Below the pieces are notes generated by a model. The model worked only from the letters and a program-made list of their open reading frames with translations, ran no database searches and had not been told where the DNA came from. A stretch of 64,000 nt of DNA, taken from positions 34,954,259-35,018,258 of the forward strand of contig CM054181.1 in assembly GCA_028829895.1 (NCBI GenBank). The letters are read 5' to 3'. Position numbers and translations under genes: made by a program. This document shows positions 36,046-49,266 of this stretch, piece by piece; within the stretch, counting starts at the first letter, position 1, and every line of letters begins with the position of its first letter. The stretch is from Sinotaia quadrata (lineage: Eukaryota > Mollusca > Gastropoda > Architaenioglossa > Viviparidae).

Positions 36046-36460
36046 ACGCATTAGATAATAAACTGACTATCTAGTAAACTGACCAAAGAATAAACTGATT
36101 GTTTAGCAAACTGACTGTATAGTTTATGATGAGAGTTAACTGACTAAAGAGTAAACTGACTGTCTATCAAATTGATTAAAGAGTAAACTGGCTGTATTGT
36201 AAACTGACTGAAGAGCAAACTGGCTGTATAGCAAACCTACAAAAGAGTAAATTGACTGTATAGCAAACTGACTAAAGAGTAAATTGACTGTATAGCAAAC
36301 TGACTAAAGAGTAAATTGACTGTATAGCAAACTGACTAAAGAGTAAATTGACTGTATAGCAAACTGACTAAAGAGTAAATTGACTGTATAGCAAACTGAC
36401 TAAAGAGTAAATTGACTGTATAGCAAACTTACTAAAGAGTAAATTGACTATTAATAAACT
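36045..36460. repeat. 32-bp minisatellite, about 12 copies (intron 3)
   Basis: Core 'gcaaactgactaaagagtaa'. Confidence 0.9.
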
Positions 36461-37479
36461 GAATGATAGCAAAGTGAATATACTGAGCTAAAGAGCATAA
36501 GAATTAGATGTTTGCTGAGGTTAAAATAAAGAAATCTATAAGTAAATACCAAAGTCTACGATTGCAAGTATAGTTTTAGCCAATGAAATCCTAGTTTCAC
36601 GATTTAAATTGTAATTTTGAGGTAAGAAGTCTGTAGTTTTTTTTATAACAGATATAACTGAAATTTAAATTATATGAAAACATGTCTAGTTAGGTATATA
36701 ACAAAGTCTACCACTCAAATTGTAATTTTATTTATAGTGAAGATAACTGAAATTAAATTATAGGAAAAAATCTGAAGTTATATAATGAAGACTTTATCCA
36801 GCAAACAGCAATCAGCAGTAAACTAAATATGGCTGCTATTGACCTATCCAAATCGTAGTCTTTTCATTACCCAGCTATTTCATCTACCTTTTAATCCGTT
36901 ATTTAGAACATTATTTAGTCTGAACAGGTTTGTTCCCCTAATGAGATTAATTAGTATACTAATAAAGTTAGTTAATATGCAAAAGTACAGAAGTTTGCGC
37001 GACTACGAAATAGACTAGTTTTAAAAAATGCTTAGATCAAGTAACGTCCTTTTTTTTTACCCACCTTCCGACAGTCGTCTAACAGAATCAAAGGAGGTAG
37101 ATGTTGTTTAAGAGATCTAACATCTAGACTTTACAAATATAAGTACTAAGTGTATGTACTTTGATTAATGTTCCTATTCCTCCGGACAGACAACCCCCAA
37201 ATAGATTTTAAATCATATTTACAAAACAAAGTCCAAAAAGGATTCCAAGAATTTATTTATTTATAACTTATATTCAACTTGCATACTTGTGGTTAAATCA
37301 TTAAAAAAAAAGTATACGAGTCACACAAGACAAAAAGACAATCATAAAACAAATTAATTTTAATTAATTTTCACACGTGTAGACGAAGAATTTCGTCAGC
37401 AAAGTTTTGTAAACATCGCGAGTACTTTTTCCACTGACAAATTGTCATTCACCCTTGACCTTGTTTATGAAAACCCTTT

Positions 37480-38445
37480 CATAATCACTCTGTCCAATTG
37501 CTTCATTTAGTTTCCACTTATAAAGAAACATTGATTACTACTTAGACCCAATGATACAACAAAGATGGCCTCTATAAATGAGCTACAAGCTACATTGTCA
37601 CAACAATTGCAAAAGACACATCGATTACGACTTAGACCCAAGGATATATTAAAAAATGGCCTCTATAAATGAGCTACATTTTTACAGCAATCACAAAAGA
37701 AACATTGATTTGACTTAAACCCAAGGATCCACACAAAGATGGACTCAGTAAATGAGCTTCATTGTCATAGCAATCACAACCTGTCAAACAATTAAATGAC
37801 ATACCTATGCAGTTTCATGATTCGATTTATATCCATTTCACAAGAATGAAGAAATCACAGGAGCAAAACATTTTTAATGTAAGACTTACACGTCTCTGGG
37901 GGGAAAAACAGTACACAAATGATATAGGCTGTTATACTAGTGTAAAACGCTAGCTCACTAGTGAGAGGTAAACTAATGCACTGGTGTGCAATGCTAGCTC
38001 ACTATGCACTGGTATGAAAAATTACTTCATTAGTGAAGTCAAGATGTATGCCCACTTTAGTTACTAAGACAGTCTAGTGAAAAAATACTCACATGTGCAA
38101 ACTTACGGAAATATATTGTAATCACACAAATAATAGTCATTTGTGTGTTATCAGAAGTAATGTCTCTAACTTATGTATTACTTATATTTAAAACCTACTG
38201 TGAAATAGATCTATTTCGACGTTTGTATTACTTATATTTAAAACCTACTGTGAAATAGATCTATTTCGACGTTTGTATTACTTATATTTAAAACCTACTG
38301 TGAAATAGATCTATTTCGACGTTTGTATTACTTTATATTTAAAATAGATCTATTTCGACGTTTATATTTAAAATAGATCTATTCCTACGTTTGTATTACT
38401 TATATTTAAAACCTACTGTGAAATAGATCTGTTTCGAAGTTTGTG
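37480..38445. repeat. Intron 3 repeats (95 bp x 3; 51 bp x 5)
   Basis: 37500-37780 holds three diverged 95-bp units ('ttagacccaaggat'). 38180-38440 holds five 51-bp units ('ctgtgaaatagatctatttc') just upstream of the exon 4 acceptor. 36460-37480 is AT-rich with nothing recognised. Confidence 0.85.
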
Positions 38446-38493
38446 CTTGCAGTAAGTAACTGTTCTCTAATACAAGTACATTTACTGTTACAG

Positions 38494-41400
38494 ATGAAAA
38501 AAAGAAAGAGAGAGTCAAGGATGAAAAGGGTTTCCCTAAAAGCAAGGGAAAAGTGAAATATGAAATCCAGTCGCTACAGGGGACGGATTTGTCAGTCAAG
38601 GAAGATAACTCAGAGCAGGCTGGAAGTGAAAGAGAAGAAATGGAAAAGTGCGATTCCAGGAACGACGGAGAAAGGAAAGCAACAAACACGCAGTTCGAAG
38701 AGTTGATGGGATACAGCCAAGAGACTGGCGAAGTTGACGAAAGTCAAGCTGTGTCGTGCGTACACGTACACAGCGTACAAGCTTACACACGAGCACAAGA
38801 TCTCGGCACAAACTCTTCTTCACAACAGGTCGAATGTAATCCTGTTGGGTTGGCACAATCTGAGATTTCCTTAAAAGCAAGTGTCCACGAGATTCCAACG
38901 ATTACGGAGCTAGAAATGTCTCTTCCAGAAATGACACAACATCAAAATAACTCTGATTTTCAAAGGGAACTAAAAATCTTTTCCGAGCACCAGACAAACG
39001 AAGCAGACTCTGGAGGCCAAAGGGAGACTATGAAGGAAGACCCGTTCCTCAAGGACCAAGTCACAGCAGACGAAACTCCGCCTGGTACACTTGTTTTAGT
39101 GGAAAAGACTAACGCACGTGACTTCCACTTGACTGTTTTGACGATGGAAGAGGATCCATTACTGAATGACACTTCGTTAGCAATACCTTCTGATCTGACA
39201 GATAAAGAAAAACATACAGAAGACTCTCTACTGACAGAAATTGACGCCATGTTAGAACACAGGAGTTCAGCATTACCAAGTGACATAACAGTAAGAGGAG
39301 GGCACACAGTGACAGACACTGAGGCCATGTTAGAACGCGTGAATTTAGCATTGCCAAGTGATGTAACTGTAAGAGAAGGGGACACAGTGACAGACAAAGA
39401 GCTGTTGGCAAGCTGTGTGGAAGATGCAAATCTAACCGGAAGAGAGGCACTACTTGAGTGTGACATACTGAACGAAAACTCACAACTAACAAACGTTAGT
39501 GCACTGACCCAAAATGCTGGATTTAAAACGGAAATTTCATTAACGGAACGAGCTGCGTTCTCACTTGAAAATAAAGTAACAAAGGAGCCTGTATTTAACG
39601 AGCAGGGTGAAGTTACAGAAGGGGTTGCATTCTCACGCGAAGGTAAAGTGACAAATTTGACTGCATTCTTTTCTGAAAATGGATTTCAAGAAGGGTCTAT
39701 ACCGTCACTTAAAGATGAACTTCAAGAGGAGACTGACTTAATTCAGAAAGATGACCAAACAGAAAAGTCAGTGGAATTTGAGAATGAAATAACAGAATCA
39801 GGAATACAAGCAGAAGGAATTTCTTTAATTGAAGTGACAGCCATTCCAAGCATCAAAATAAAAGTACCAGCCAAAGTGACTAAGACAAAAACATTGTCAT
39901 TACAATCGTCATCATCGTCTTCATCATCATCATCGGAAGAAGAAGAAGAAGAAAACGAAGATATTAATAGGCTTCCGAACACAGAAACTTGCCTGCCAGC
40001 ATTAATAAAGAACCCTGTTTCCATAGTAACTGCAAAGCCTATTTGCACAGAAACCTGTAGACATTCTTCAACCATAGAATCAGATCACTCAGGAGCATGC
40101 AGACCATTAATCACAGAGTCTGATATCACTGGCTTCTCAAGTCTACTGGTCAGAGAGACAGCTCCCAAAGAAACATATGGATTAGCATTAGCTGCAGAGA
40201 CTGTTTCTACAGAAATTATTAAACCATCATTAAACGGAGAATCTCTTTCGGCAGAAATTAATAAACCATCATTAATAACAGAGCATGTTTCTGCAGAAAT
40301 TAATAAGCCATCAGTATTCACAGAGCCTGTTTCTGCAGAAATTAATAAACCATCATTATTCACAGAGCCTGTTTCTGTAGAAATTAATAAGCCATCATTA
40401 TTGACAGAGCCTGTTTCTGCAGAAATTAATAAGCCATCATTATTCACAGAGCCTGTTTCTGCAGAAATTAATGAACCATCATTATTCACAAAGCCTGATT
40501 CTGTAGAAATTAATAAGCCATCATTATTCACAGAGCCTGTTTCTGTAGAAATTAACAAGCCATCATTCACAGAGACTGTATCTGTAGAAATTAACAAACC
40601 ATCATTCACAGAGCCTGTTTCTGCAGAAACCTATAAACCATTAGTAACCAGAGAGACTGACTCACCACAATTTGATGCGTTTGAAAATATTTCAGAAAAA
40701 AGACAGAACATATTAACCGCCAAATCAACGCGGACAACTGATTCATCACTCCAATTTTTAACAACGAAGCTGACACCGACTACTGAAACTGTAGGTCCTA
40801 CACCAAGTGCAAAAATCATTGATAATTTAGGGTACACCGTAAGCTGTTCCAGTACTGATTTCATCACATCACCCCATGACGTGTCACACACAGCTGATTT
40901 TACATTACCGCATGACATATCACACACTACTGATTTCATCACATCACCCCATGACGTGTCACACACAGCTGATTTTACATTACCGCATGACATATCACAC
41001 ACTACTGATTTCACATTGTCCCATGACATTTCATGCACTACAAATTTCACATCATCAAACAACACATCAGAAACTACAGCTTCCATACACAATGAAACAG
41101 AAAGTGCAAGAAAAGCTGCAATGAAAAAGGAGGAAAAAGAAAAAGCGAAAGCTGTGAAGGAAGAAGAAGAAAGAGCAAGAGCTATGAAGGAGGAAAAAGA
41201 AAGAGCAAGAACTGTGAAGGAGGAAAAAGAAAGAGCGATCGCTGTGAAGGAGGAAAAAGAAAGAGCAAGAGCTGTGAAGGAGGAAAAAAAAAGAGCGAGA
41301 GCTGTGAAGGAAGAAGAAGAAGAAAGAGCAAGAGCTGTGAAGGAGGAAAAAAAAAGAGCGAGAGCTGTGAAGGAGGAAGAAGAAAGAGCGAGAGTTGTGA

Positions 41401-43718
41401 AGGAGGAAAAAGAAAGAGCGAGAGCTGTGAAGGAGGAAGAAGAAAGAGCGAGAGCTGTGAAGGAGGAAGAAGAAAGAGCGAGAGCTGTGAAGGAGGAAAA
41501 AGAAAGAGCGAGAGCTGTGAAGGAGGAAAAAGAAAGAGCGAGAGCTGTGAAGGAGGAAGAAGAAAGAGCGAGAGCTGTGAAGGCGGAAAAAGAAAGAGCG
41601 AGAGTTGTGAAGGAGGAAAAAAGGAAACTAAAAGAAGAGAAGACAAAACTTGCTAAGGAGATAAAAGATAAGGAAAAGAAAAAATCAAAATATTTAAATA
41701 TCATCAAAAAGACAAATGAATGTTTAAATGATACCGAGAAAACTAACACATCCTCACAAAGCGTACCTGCAGAATCACTTCATGAAATTAGAACAACACA
41801 AGAAGAACACACAGAGTTACAATCTGAGAGCATCATGTTTACACATAGTGTTTACAACTTAAATCAAAAACCTGCAGATAGAAATGAAACGAAAGGCAGC
41901 TTCGAAACGATACCCACATTAGCTGAGGGAATTAAACCAATCGTTAATGACAGTCGTGAAAGTTCACTTGAGGTAAAAAACCTGGAGCCAATTGGTCATT
42001 TGGAAGAAGATTTTATTTCTTTAGTGGAGAATTCGATTATCGATGATTCGTTTCATACTGCCAAACATCTTGTGCCCAAAGTATCTATCCAGGATCACCC
42101 GGAATCTGATTTGCATAAGATGCAAATTTCAGAAAAGCAGAGTGCCAGCAGTTGTGACACCATTCTAAACGTTTCACCGGGTGATGTGCCAGTTCTCCAG
42201 AATTTTCCTGGCTCTGTCTCGCCGCCGCATGAAAGAATTTCTGTGTTGAAAGATGGTGTGGACACTTCCAAAGTTCTACAAAGGATTGAACTGGGTCCCC
42301 GCTTGCGTACAGCCATTTTGCGCAAAAGTACAGGCGATTTAAGTGGTCAGACTCTCAAACGTGTCAGTCTGACCAGACCGCTCCACCTGTCGCCATCAGT
42401 ACTCACGCAGTCACACTGGAAACAGCATGCTGGACATTCACTAAAAGAGGCAGGAACTGGCCACCAGCACTGCCGACCACTTTCACAAAACATTATTTGG
42501 ACAAGACCCTCCTCGACTGAGGTGTCTCAAGGTCCGTGGAGCCCTAAGGAAGAAAAGGCCGTTGGCCATTGTACTGTTTTAGGACAGACCCAACACGTGC
42601 CACCTGACGTCATGCCGAGCAAACTCAATGACGCAAATGCCAAGTTTATGAGCTGTAAAGAAGATAACGAAAATTCAAAGGTCAGAAATACGGATGTAGA
42701 CAGCACAGTAAATACAGTTTTCAGAAACTTTCAAACGAACACAGAGTCGTTCACTTCTGATTCCACGTCTGCGAATACTTGGACCAGACCATGTATAAGG
42801 AATGTTCCAGACACTTTATCTGTAGGGGACATTGAACAACTCGGAAATGAAGGAAAGGTACACGAGAAACACGTGTTCGAGTCAAAGAGTGAAGTGCTTT
42901 CTAAAGTCTCAAGAGAGATTTTAGAGGAAACAACTAAAGACAACACCGATATTGATAAAGTACACACAGTAAAGGTGGAAGGTCAATTTGTTACCAAGCT
43001 GGAAACAGACCAAGCAGTTTTCATGTCGAACAACCAAACTGCTAATGAGAATATTACTGTTTCGGAATCCATACAATCTCAGGAAAAGACTCCTAGCAGT
43101 TTTATTCCAAATGCAACAAACAGTTGCCATGGCATTGATTTAACGCAGGCAATGCATGCAGACAAGCTGGAGTTCAGAGAACAGTGCCAAGCTTGTCCAT
43201 TCCAAAACGGACTCGCGACCGTCACCTCACAGCCTGGGTTAATTAACAAACTGCGAGGTGGCAAAGACTTATTTCCTACAGAAGCTGATAGAGACAGGAC
43301 TGTTTTTAGTGATTCGCCATGTGAGACAATGGTCAGTGAGTCACCATGTGAGACAATGGTCAGTGAGTCACCATGTGAGTCAGTATTGAATAAGTCATCA
43401 AATGAGCCAATGCTGGCTGAACAAACTGTAACCACTGGAGTTGGGCACGATTCCAATGGCACCGAGTGCCAAGCAGCCAGTCAGTGTTCAAGAAATGGAG
43501 ATTCTCTAATGATCTGCGAACAGCCGCAAAGCTTACGTCACACGTACAACTGTACACACGCTGCAGATTCAAACGATACAATCGACGCTTATCTACGATT
43601 GCAGCACGGCACAGCACGCTTAGAGATGATGCACACTGAAGAAAATACGAAACTGACGCAAGACAGTGAAACCAACAGTGAGTATAATAGCAAAACAAAA
43701 TGTCAGCCCGATAGCTAA
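38494..43718 (+). CDS. Exon 4: main exon of about 1,900-residue low-complexity protein with charged-helix repeats
   Basis: Exon of 5.2 kb entered through acceptor 'tttactgttacag' in phase 1, exactly continuing the frame of exons 1-3. The four-exon product is about 1,902 residues if it ends at TAA 43716-43718. In order (whole-protein numbering, approximate): Lys/Glu-rich start; Ser/Thr/Glu-rich region; Ser9-Glu6 run at 633-650; ten to eleven copies of a 14-residue repeat, consensus EINKPSLFTEPVSA (735-877); TDF..SPHD(V/I)SHT repeats (949-1011); about sixteen 10-residue units, consensus KEEKERARAV (1038-1227), predicted to form a long charged single helix or coiled coil; two WTRP motifs (about 1497 and 1591); three SPCETMVSE repeats (1768-1796). 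No transmembrane segment or catalytic domain was seen. The product looks like a scaffold, cytoskeletal or other disordered structural protein; the family is not recognised. A GTG at 38553 is internal, not a start. The sequence ACA|GTGAGT at 43678 could be a donor, so the last 13 codons may be intronic. Confidence 0.85.
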
Positions 43719-43779
43719 TGACGAGTACATTATAAGTTTAAATGCAATTTGCTAACGATTAGTACATTATTTTAAAAGT

Positions 43780-44220
43780 AAGTTTTCTATATCTAATAGT
43801 GAGTAAAATTGAGTTTTCTATATCTAATAGTGAGTAAAATTGAGTTTTCTATATCTAATAGTGAGTAAAATTGAGTTTTCTATATCTAATAGTGAGTAAA
43901 ATTGAGTTTTCTATATCTAATAGTGAGTAAAATTGAGTTTTCTATATCTAATAGTGAGTAAAATTATAATTTCGAGTATAACTAACTATTAGTGCATTAT
44001 TCTAAAAGTGAGTACTTTATACCTAATAGTACCTTATAACTTTGAGTCTATTATAACTAATGATATGTATTATACTAATAGTACCTTATAACTTTGAGTC
44101 TATTATAACTAATGATATGTATTATACTAATAGTACCTTATAACTTTGAGTCTATTATAACTAATGATATGTATTATACTAATAGTACCTTATAACTTTG
44201 AGTCTATTATAACTAAAGAT
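43780..44220. repeat. Two arrays after exon 4 (31 bp x 6; 53 bp x 4)
   Basis: 43790-43965 has core 'ctaatagtgagtaaaattga' and carries 'gtgagtaaa', resembling the possible exon 4 donor 'gtgagtataa'. 44030-44215 has core 'ctaatgatatgtattatact'. Confidence 0.9.
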
Positions 44221-45130
44221 GTGCATTATACTACAATGAGCACGGGGTAAATTATATCTAAAAGTGGGTACTTTCTAACTAACGATAAGTACATTATGCT
44301 GCAAAGGAGTACTTTTAATGAAAACTGAGTATATGATATAACTAACATTGTCATTAATAGGAGTACATTATAAATATCGTTGGCTATTACTAATGATGAT
44401 GACATTATAAATAGCAGTTAATATTTTAATGATTATAGTGATGACATATTTTCTAGTATAGAGTACATTATATTTAAAATTGATTACATTACAACTATGC
44501 GGACTTAATAATATACCTAAAGTGATATTATAATAACTAATATCGAGTATATCATATAAGTAACAGTGGGAACATTATAACTAATATGAGTATGTATAAT
44601 AACTAATAGATACAATAGAATACCCTATGAGTAAATTTTAATTGCACTATATCTAACAATGAGTGCATTATAACAACCGCACTTTATAAATTACAATAAA
44701 GACATTACATAACTATAGAGCCCACTATACACTGAAGACATTACATAACTAGAGAGCCCACTATACACTGAAGACATTACATAACTAGGGAGCACACTAT
44801 ACAATGAAGACATTACATAACTAGAGAGCACACTATATTAAGAAGACATTACATAACTAGAGAGCCCACTATACAATGCTAAGCAGAAAGCATAATATAA
44901 AACATTAAGTACATTAAGAGTAAACACATTTTAACTGATAATATTTCAAATATGCCCAAACTAATAGTGAACGTATTCTAACTAATATTAAGTGTAACAA
45001 ACAGACAGTACATAAAGTAATTTTATTTTGTTAAAATGACATATAATAGATACGGAATTATTTTATTTGCCTCTTTCTAAAGTTTAATTCATTGACCTTT
45101 GTTCTTGTTAGTATTTATTTATTTATTTGC
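44220..45130. repeat. Decayed repeats and a 47-bp array
   Basis: 44700-44880 has four to five units with 'agacattacataactagaga'. The surrounding AT-rich text consists of diverged 'gagtacattataac' words. No gene was seen. Confidence 0.7.
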
Positions 45131-45139
45131 CCCTTTCTA

Positions 45140-46320
45140 AACATACAGACTTTGACTAACATATTACAGCGGACACCATACACACTTTGACTAACATAGT
45201 ACAACGGTAGTAAAAGCATACAGACTTTGACTCAGATAGCACAGAAGACAACATACAGACTTTGACTAACATAGCACTGCAGACAACATACACTTTGACT
45301 ATTACATCGGACGGCATCCAGACATTGACTAACATAACACTGCAGACAACATACAGACTTTGACTAACATATTACACTAGACGGCATCCAGACATTGACT
45401 AACATAGCACTGCAGACAACATACAGACTTTGACTAACATATTACACTAGACGGCATCCAGACATTGACTAACATAGCTCTGCGGACACCATACATACTT
45501 TGATTAACATAGCACTGCAGACAACATAAGGACTTTGACTAACATATTAGAGTGGACAACTTACAGACTTTGACTAACATAGCATAGCACAGCGGACAAC
45601 ATACAGACTTTAACTAATATATCCCAGTGGGCAACAAACATGCATATTTTGACTAACAAAATAGCGAATAACATTTGTACTTTGGCTAATATCAAACAGA
45701 GGACAACATATAGACTTTGACTAACATATCACAGTAGACAACATACATACTTTGATTAACATAACACAGCAGAAAACGTACAGACATTGACTAATATAGC
45801 TCAACGGACAACATACAGACTTTGACTAACATATTACAGCGGACACCATACAGACTTTGACTAACTAGCGCAGCAGACAACATACAGACTTTGACTAATA
45901 TAGCACAGCCAACATCATACATACTTTGACTAATATAGCACAGCCAACATCATACATACTTTGACTAATATAGCACAGCCAACATCATACATACTTTGAC
46001 TAATATAGCACAGCGCACATCATACAGACTTTGACTAATATAGCACAGCGCACATCATACAGACTTTGACTAATATAGCACAGCCAACATCATACAGACT
46101 TTGACTAATATAGCACAGCCAACATCATACAGACTTTGACTAATATAGCACAGCCAACATCATACAGACTTTGACTAATATAGCACAGCCAACATCATAC
46201 GGACTTTGACTAATATAGCACAGCCAACATCATACATACTTTGACTAATATAGCACAGCGCACATCATACAGACTTTGACTAATATAGCACAGCGCACAT
46301 CATACAGACTTTGACAGTGA
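45140..46320. repeat. 36-bp minisatellite, about 32 copies
   Basis: Core 'catacagactttgactaata'. The left half is diverged and the right half nearly uniform. It ends next to ACC|GTAAGT (46331). Confidence 0.95.
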
Positions 46321-46697
46321 AACTTCACCGTAAGTGTCTTATCTTGTAGAAGCCTCTTGTGTTGCGGATTTGAACCTTCAAGTGAAGTAATCACAATGAA
46401 AACGAAACATGACTGTTTAAACGATTTATTTTGGAAAATTTGAGAAATGACTTATTGAATTTTAATTAACAAGTCAAATTCATTTTGCTTCTAAAGTTAT
46501 CCTTAGTTGTTTTATTAATTTTAATTTCTGATTTAATTTTACAAATTTTAGAGATTATTTTCATATTAACATTTTTAATTCCTTCTTTCCTCAAACATAA
46601 GCTATGCTTGTGGTGATGTGTTTTTGTTTATAATTTTATGTTTATTAATTGTTTTGTTTTATGTCTATTGTTTAATGAAGCAAATTGTTTTTTGCAG

Positions 46698-46749
46698 ACA
46701 ACATTTCAGGTCATAGAAGCGATTCATTTCTTCACGCCGACACGAAGCA
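46698..46749 (+). CDS. Candidate exon 5 of the large gene
   Basis: An excellent acceptor ('attgttttttgcag') is followed by GC-richer sequence. Joined in phase 1 to the possible donor at 43678, it reads NNISGHRSDSFLHADTK, as polar as the rest of the protein, and then meets a donor-like CA|GTGAGC at 46750. If that donor is ignored, the frame ends at TGA 46751-46753, so this could be the terminal exon. A different frame (TTFQVIEAIHFF...) also stays open to 46880, so the assignment rests on the splice signals and phase rather than on homology. Confidence 0.35.
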
Positions 46750-47099
46750 GTGAGCTGTATTGTGACTCGTTGGGGACTACTTCTATTCTGCTAAAGTCTT
46801 CCCACTCATTTTTTCAAATCGGATACAGGGAATTTATTGAAAGACACGACTGGTCTTTCTTCTCACTGACTGATGCATAGAAAGACAATCAGAGCCAAAT
46901 TTGGCAGCGTTCTCTCTCTCATCTGTTCGAACACTTCTTTTTGTGTGGAGGACAATCAAGGCAGTGTACAAATTTATCTTACTTGTCATGCAGTCAAGTG
47001 AAAGGCAGTCGAGATAGGCATCATACACATTTATCTCACTTGGCCAAGAACCCAGCCTCATATAGATGACAAGATAGTAATCATCTAACTGTCGCCAAG

Positions 47100-48060
47100 T
47101 AATAATGATTTCATCCGACATATTATAGTGACTTCATTCACCATATAATATTGACTGAATTCAAAATGTATACCTAGTAATAACTTCATTCAGTATGTAA
47201 TGACTTCCTCTGACTTGCAGTAGTGACTTCATTCAACATGTAGTAATGGCTTCATCCGACTTGTTGTAATGACTTCAACTTTCATATAATAATGACATCA
47301 TTCAACATGTAGTAACGACTTCAGCCGACCAACAATGACTTCATTCAACATATCGTAATGACTTCATTCAATATAAAATAATGACTTCCTCCAACTTGCA
47401 GTAATGACTTCATACAACATGTAGTAATGACGTCATTCGACCTACAATAATAATTTCATCCGTCGTGTAATAATGACTTCATTCATAATGTAGTAATGAC
47501 TTCCTCCTATTTGCAATAATGACTTAATACAACATGTAGTAATGTCATTCGAACTACAATAATGACTTCATCCGTCAAGTAATAATGAATTCACCAGACT
47601 TGTAAAAATGACTTCATCCGACGTGTAATGACTTCCTACGATCTATAATATTGGCATCATTCGCCATATAATAATGATTTTATCTGACTTATAAATTCAT
47701 CTGACCAGTCGTCATCTGACCGCTGCATATTCATGTACTTAAATAAATATATGTTTTCCAACTCATAATTGTACTTAAACGGATACGTATAAATATATTT
47801 CAACATGTACGTAAACACAAACATGTGCTTAAACACATACGTGCACTTTGAACATTTACATGAAGTTAAAAATGTACACATACTCAAACACTTGCGTGTA
47901 ATTGCATGCATTTAAACATATATGTATTTAAATACCTGTACTTACAAAATATTTGTACTTGAAGATATTATGTATATATAAATGTACTTAAACATATGCA
48001 TGTGCTTAAACATGTACATGTAATTAAGCACATACATTTAGTTAAGAAAATAATAATTAT
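47100..48060. repeat. Decayed 22-25-bp array
   Basis: 'taatgacttcattcaacatg' with heavy divergence to 47660, then 'cttaaacacatacg'-type words to 48060. No gene was seen. Confidence 0.75.
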
Positions 48061-48201
48061 CAATTTTATATTTCATATTTAAGCAGTGTTTGTATAGTGC
48101 TTTATACTGTACCTTCACATTTTTCATGGAGCAATATACGCAATTCAGTCTTAATTTGCATTTTGAAGTAATTTTATTATATTTGTTATTAAAATTTTCA
48201 G

Positions 48202-48236
48202 TATGTTCTTCTATTTTCCAAACCCAGGGAGCTTTG
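48202..48236 (+). CDS. Candidate 35-bp exon whose donor seeds an array
   Basis: A strong acceptor (pyrimidine-rich, 'aaaattttcag') is followed by 35 bases and donor TTTG|GTATGT. All three frames are open, so the phase is uninformative, although it can follow the 46698 candidate in phase 2. The sequence from inside this exon through the donor ('aaacccaggga' and onward) is the first recognisable member of the 48-bp array that follows ('aaacactgggtg'), the same arrangement seen at the firmly supported exons. Confidence 0.3.
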
Positions 48237-48605
48237 GTATGTGGTGTAGAAGAAAAATATATATTTCGAAACACTGGGTGTGCGTTTATAAATGGTTTAG
48301 GAAAATGATGATTTTAAACACTGGGTGTCTATTATATTGTTATGTAGGAATATACCTGTTTCTAAACACTGGGTGTCTGTTGCAATGTTACGTAGGAAAA
48401 TACTGATTCTAAACACTGGGTGTCTGTTGCATTGTTACGTAAGTATATACCCGTTTCTAAACACTGGGTGTCTGTTGCATTATTACTTAGGAATATACCC
48501 GTTTCTAAACACTGGGTGTCTGCTATATTGTTATGTAGGAAAATACTGATTCTAAGCATTGGGTGTCTGTTGCATTGTTACGTAGGAATATACTTATTTC
48601 TAAAC
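48221..48605. repeat. 48-bp minisatellite, about 8 copies, starting inside a candidate exon
   Basis: Core 'tctaaacactgggtgtctgt'. The first recognisable member is 'ccaaacccaggga' in the candidate exon at 48202. Confidence 0.9.
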
Positions 48606-48724
48606 AAGAGCGTGCTTTTCGGTACCAGAAAGTTATCAGTAGCTTTATTTTTCTTTCTAATAATACCTTCATGGATATTTATTAAAAACACAACAATCAC
48701 ATTGCATCTCGACAATGTACAGTG

Positions 48725-49150
48725 ATCATTTGAGGACACACTTGTGTCAGAGCCAGTTACAATTTTGGTCATACGAGTCACACACTTGTGTCAGAGCCAG
48801 TTACAATTTTGGTCATACGAGTCACACACTTGTGCAATTGCCACTCACACTTAGGCCACACAGTCCCAGTCACAGGTCATTCGAGTGACACACATGACCT
48901 AGAGCGGTTCACATTTAGGTCATATGAGTGACACACTTGTGTCAGAGCCAGTTACAATTTTGGTCATACGAGTCACACACTTGTGCAATTGCCACTCACA
49001 CTTAGGCCACACAGTCCCAGTCACAGGTCATTCGAGTGACACACATGACCTAGAACGGTTCACATTTAGGTCATATGAGTGACACACTTGTGTCAGAGCC
49101 AGTTACAATTTTGGTCATATGAGTCACACACTTGTGTTAGAGCCAGTCAC
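48725..49150. repeat. Higher-order 150-bp repeat, about 2.5 copies
   Basis: Alternating sub-units 'gtgtcagagccagttacaat' and 'gcaattgccactcacactta'. Confidence 0.9.
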
Positions 49151-49204
49151 ATAAATTTTGGACCCCCCATTCGCTCGCTCGCCACAGGCAATGTCTGCGC
49201 TCAC

Positions 49205-49255
49205 TCTGCGTTGTTCTATATAGGAATCGGTCAAGATAGTGACAACACATTCGTG
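49205..49255 (-). CDS. Candidate 51-bp exon behind a TG tract, minus strand
   Basis: The minus-strand (TG)n tract and 'acgcgtcag' acceptor are followed by 17 codons in phase 0 (HECVVTILTDSYIEQRR) and donor CAGA|GTGAGC. The layout matches the 9.5 kb candidate. One other frame is also open. Confidence 0.3.
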
Positions 49256-49265
49256 CTGACGCGTC

Positions 49266-49266
<1 letters not shown>

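Noticed and set aside
38553..38555. GTG as the start of a 1,721-residue protein
   Set aside because: The frame stays open upstream to a good acceptor at 38493 and joins exons 1-3 in phase; this codon is an internal valine.
40631..41749. Long Leu/Ser/Phe-rich open frames antisense to the charged-helix repeat
   Set aside because: A 30-bp unit free of stops in the sense frame is also open in other frames; no splice or start evidence exists and the sense strand explains the sequence.
46698..46880. Reading TTFQVIEAIHFF... as the final exon frame
   Set aside because: It would need phase 0, whereas the only plausible upstream donor is phase 1; its hydrophobic composition also differs from the rest of the protein.
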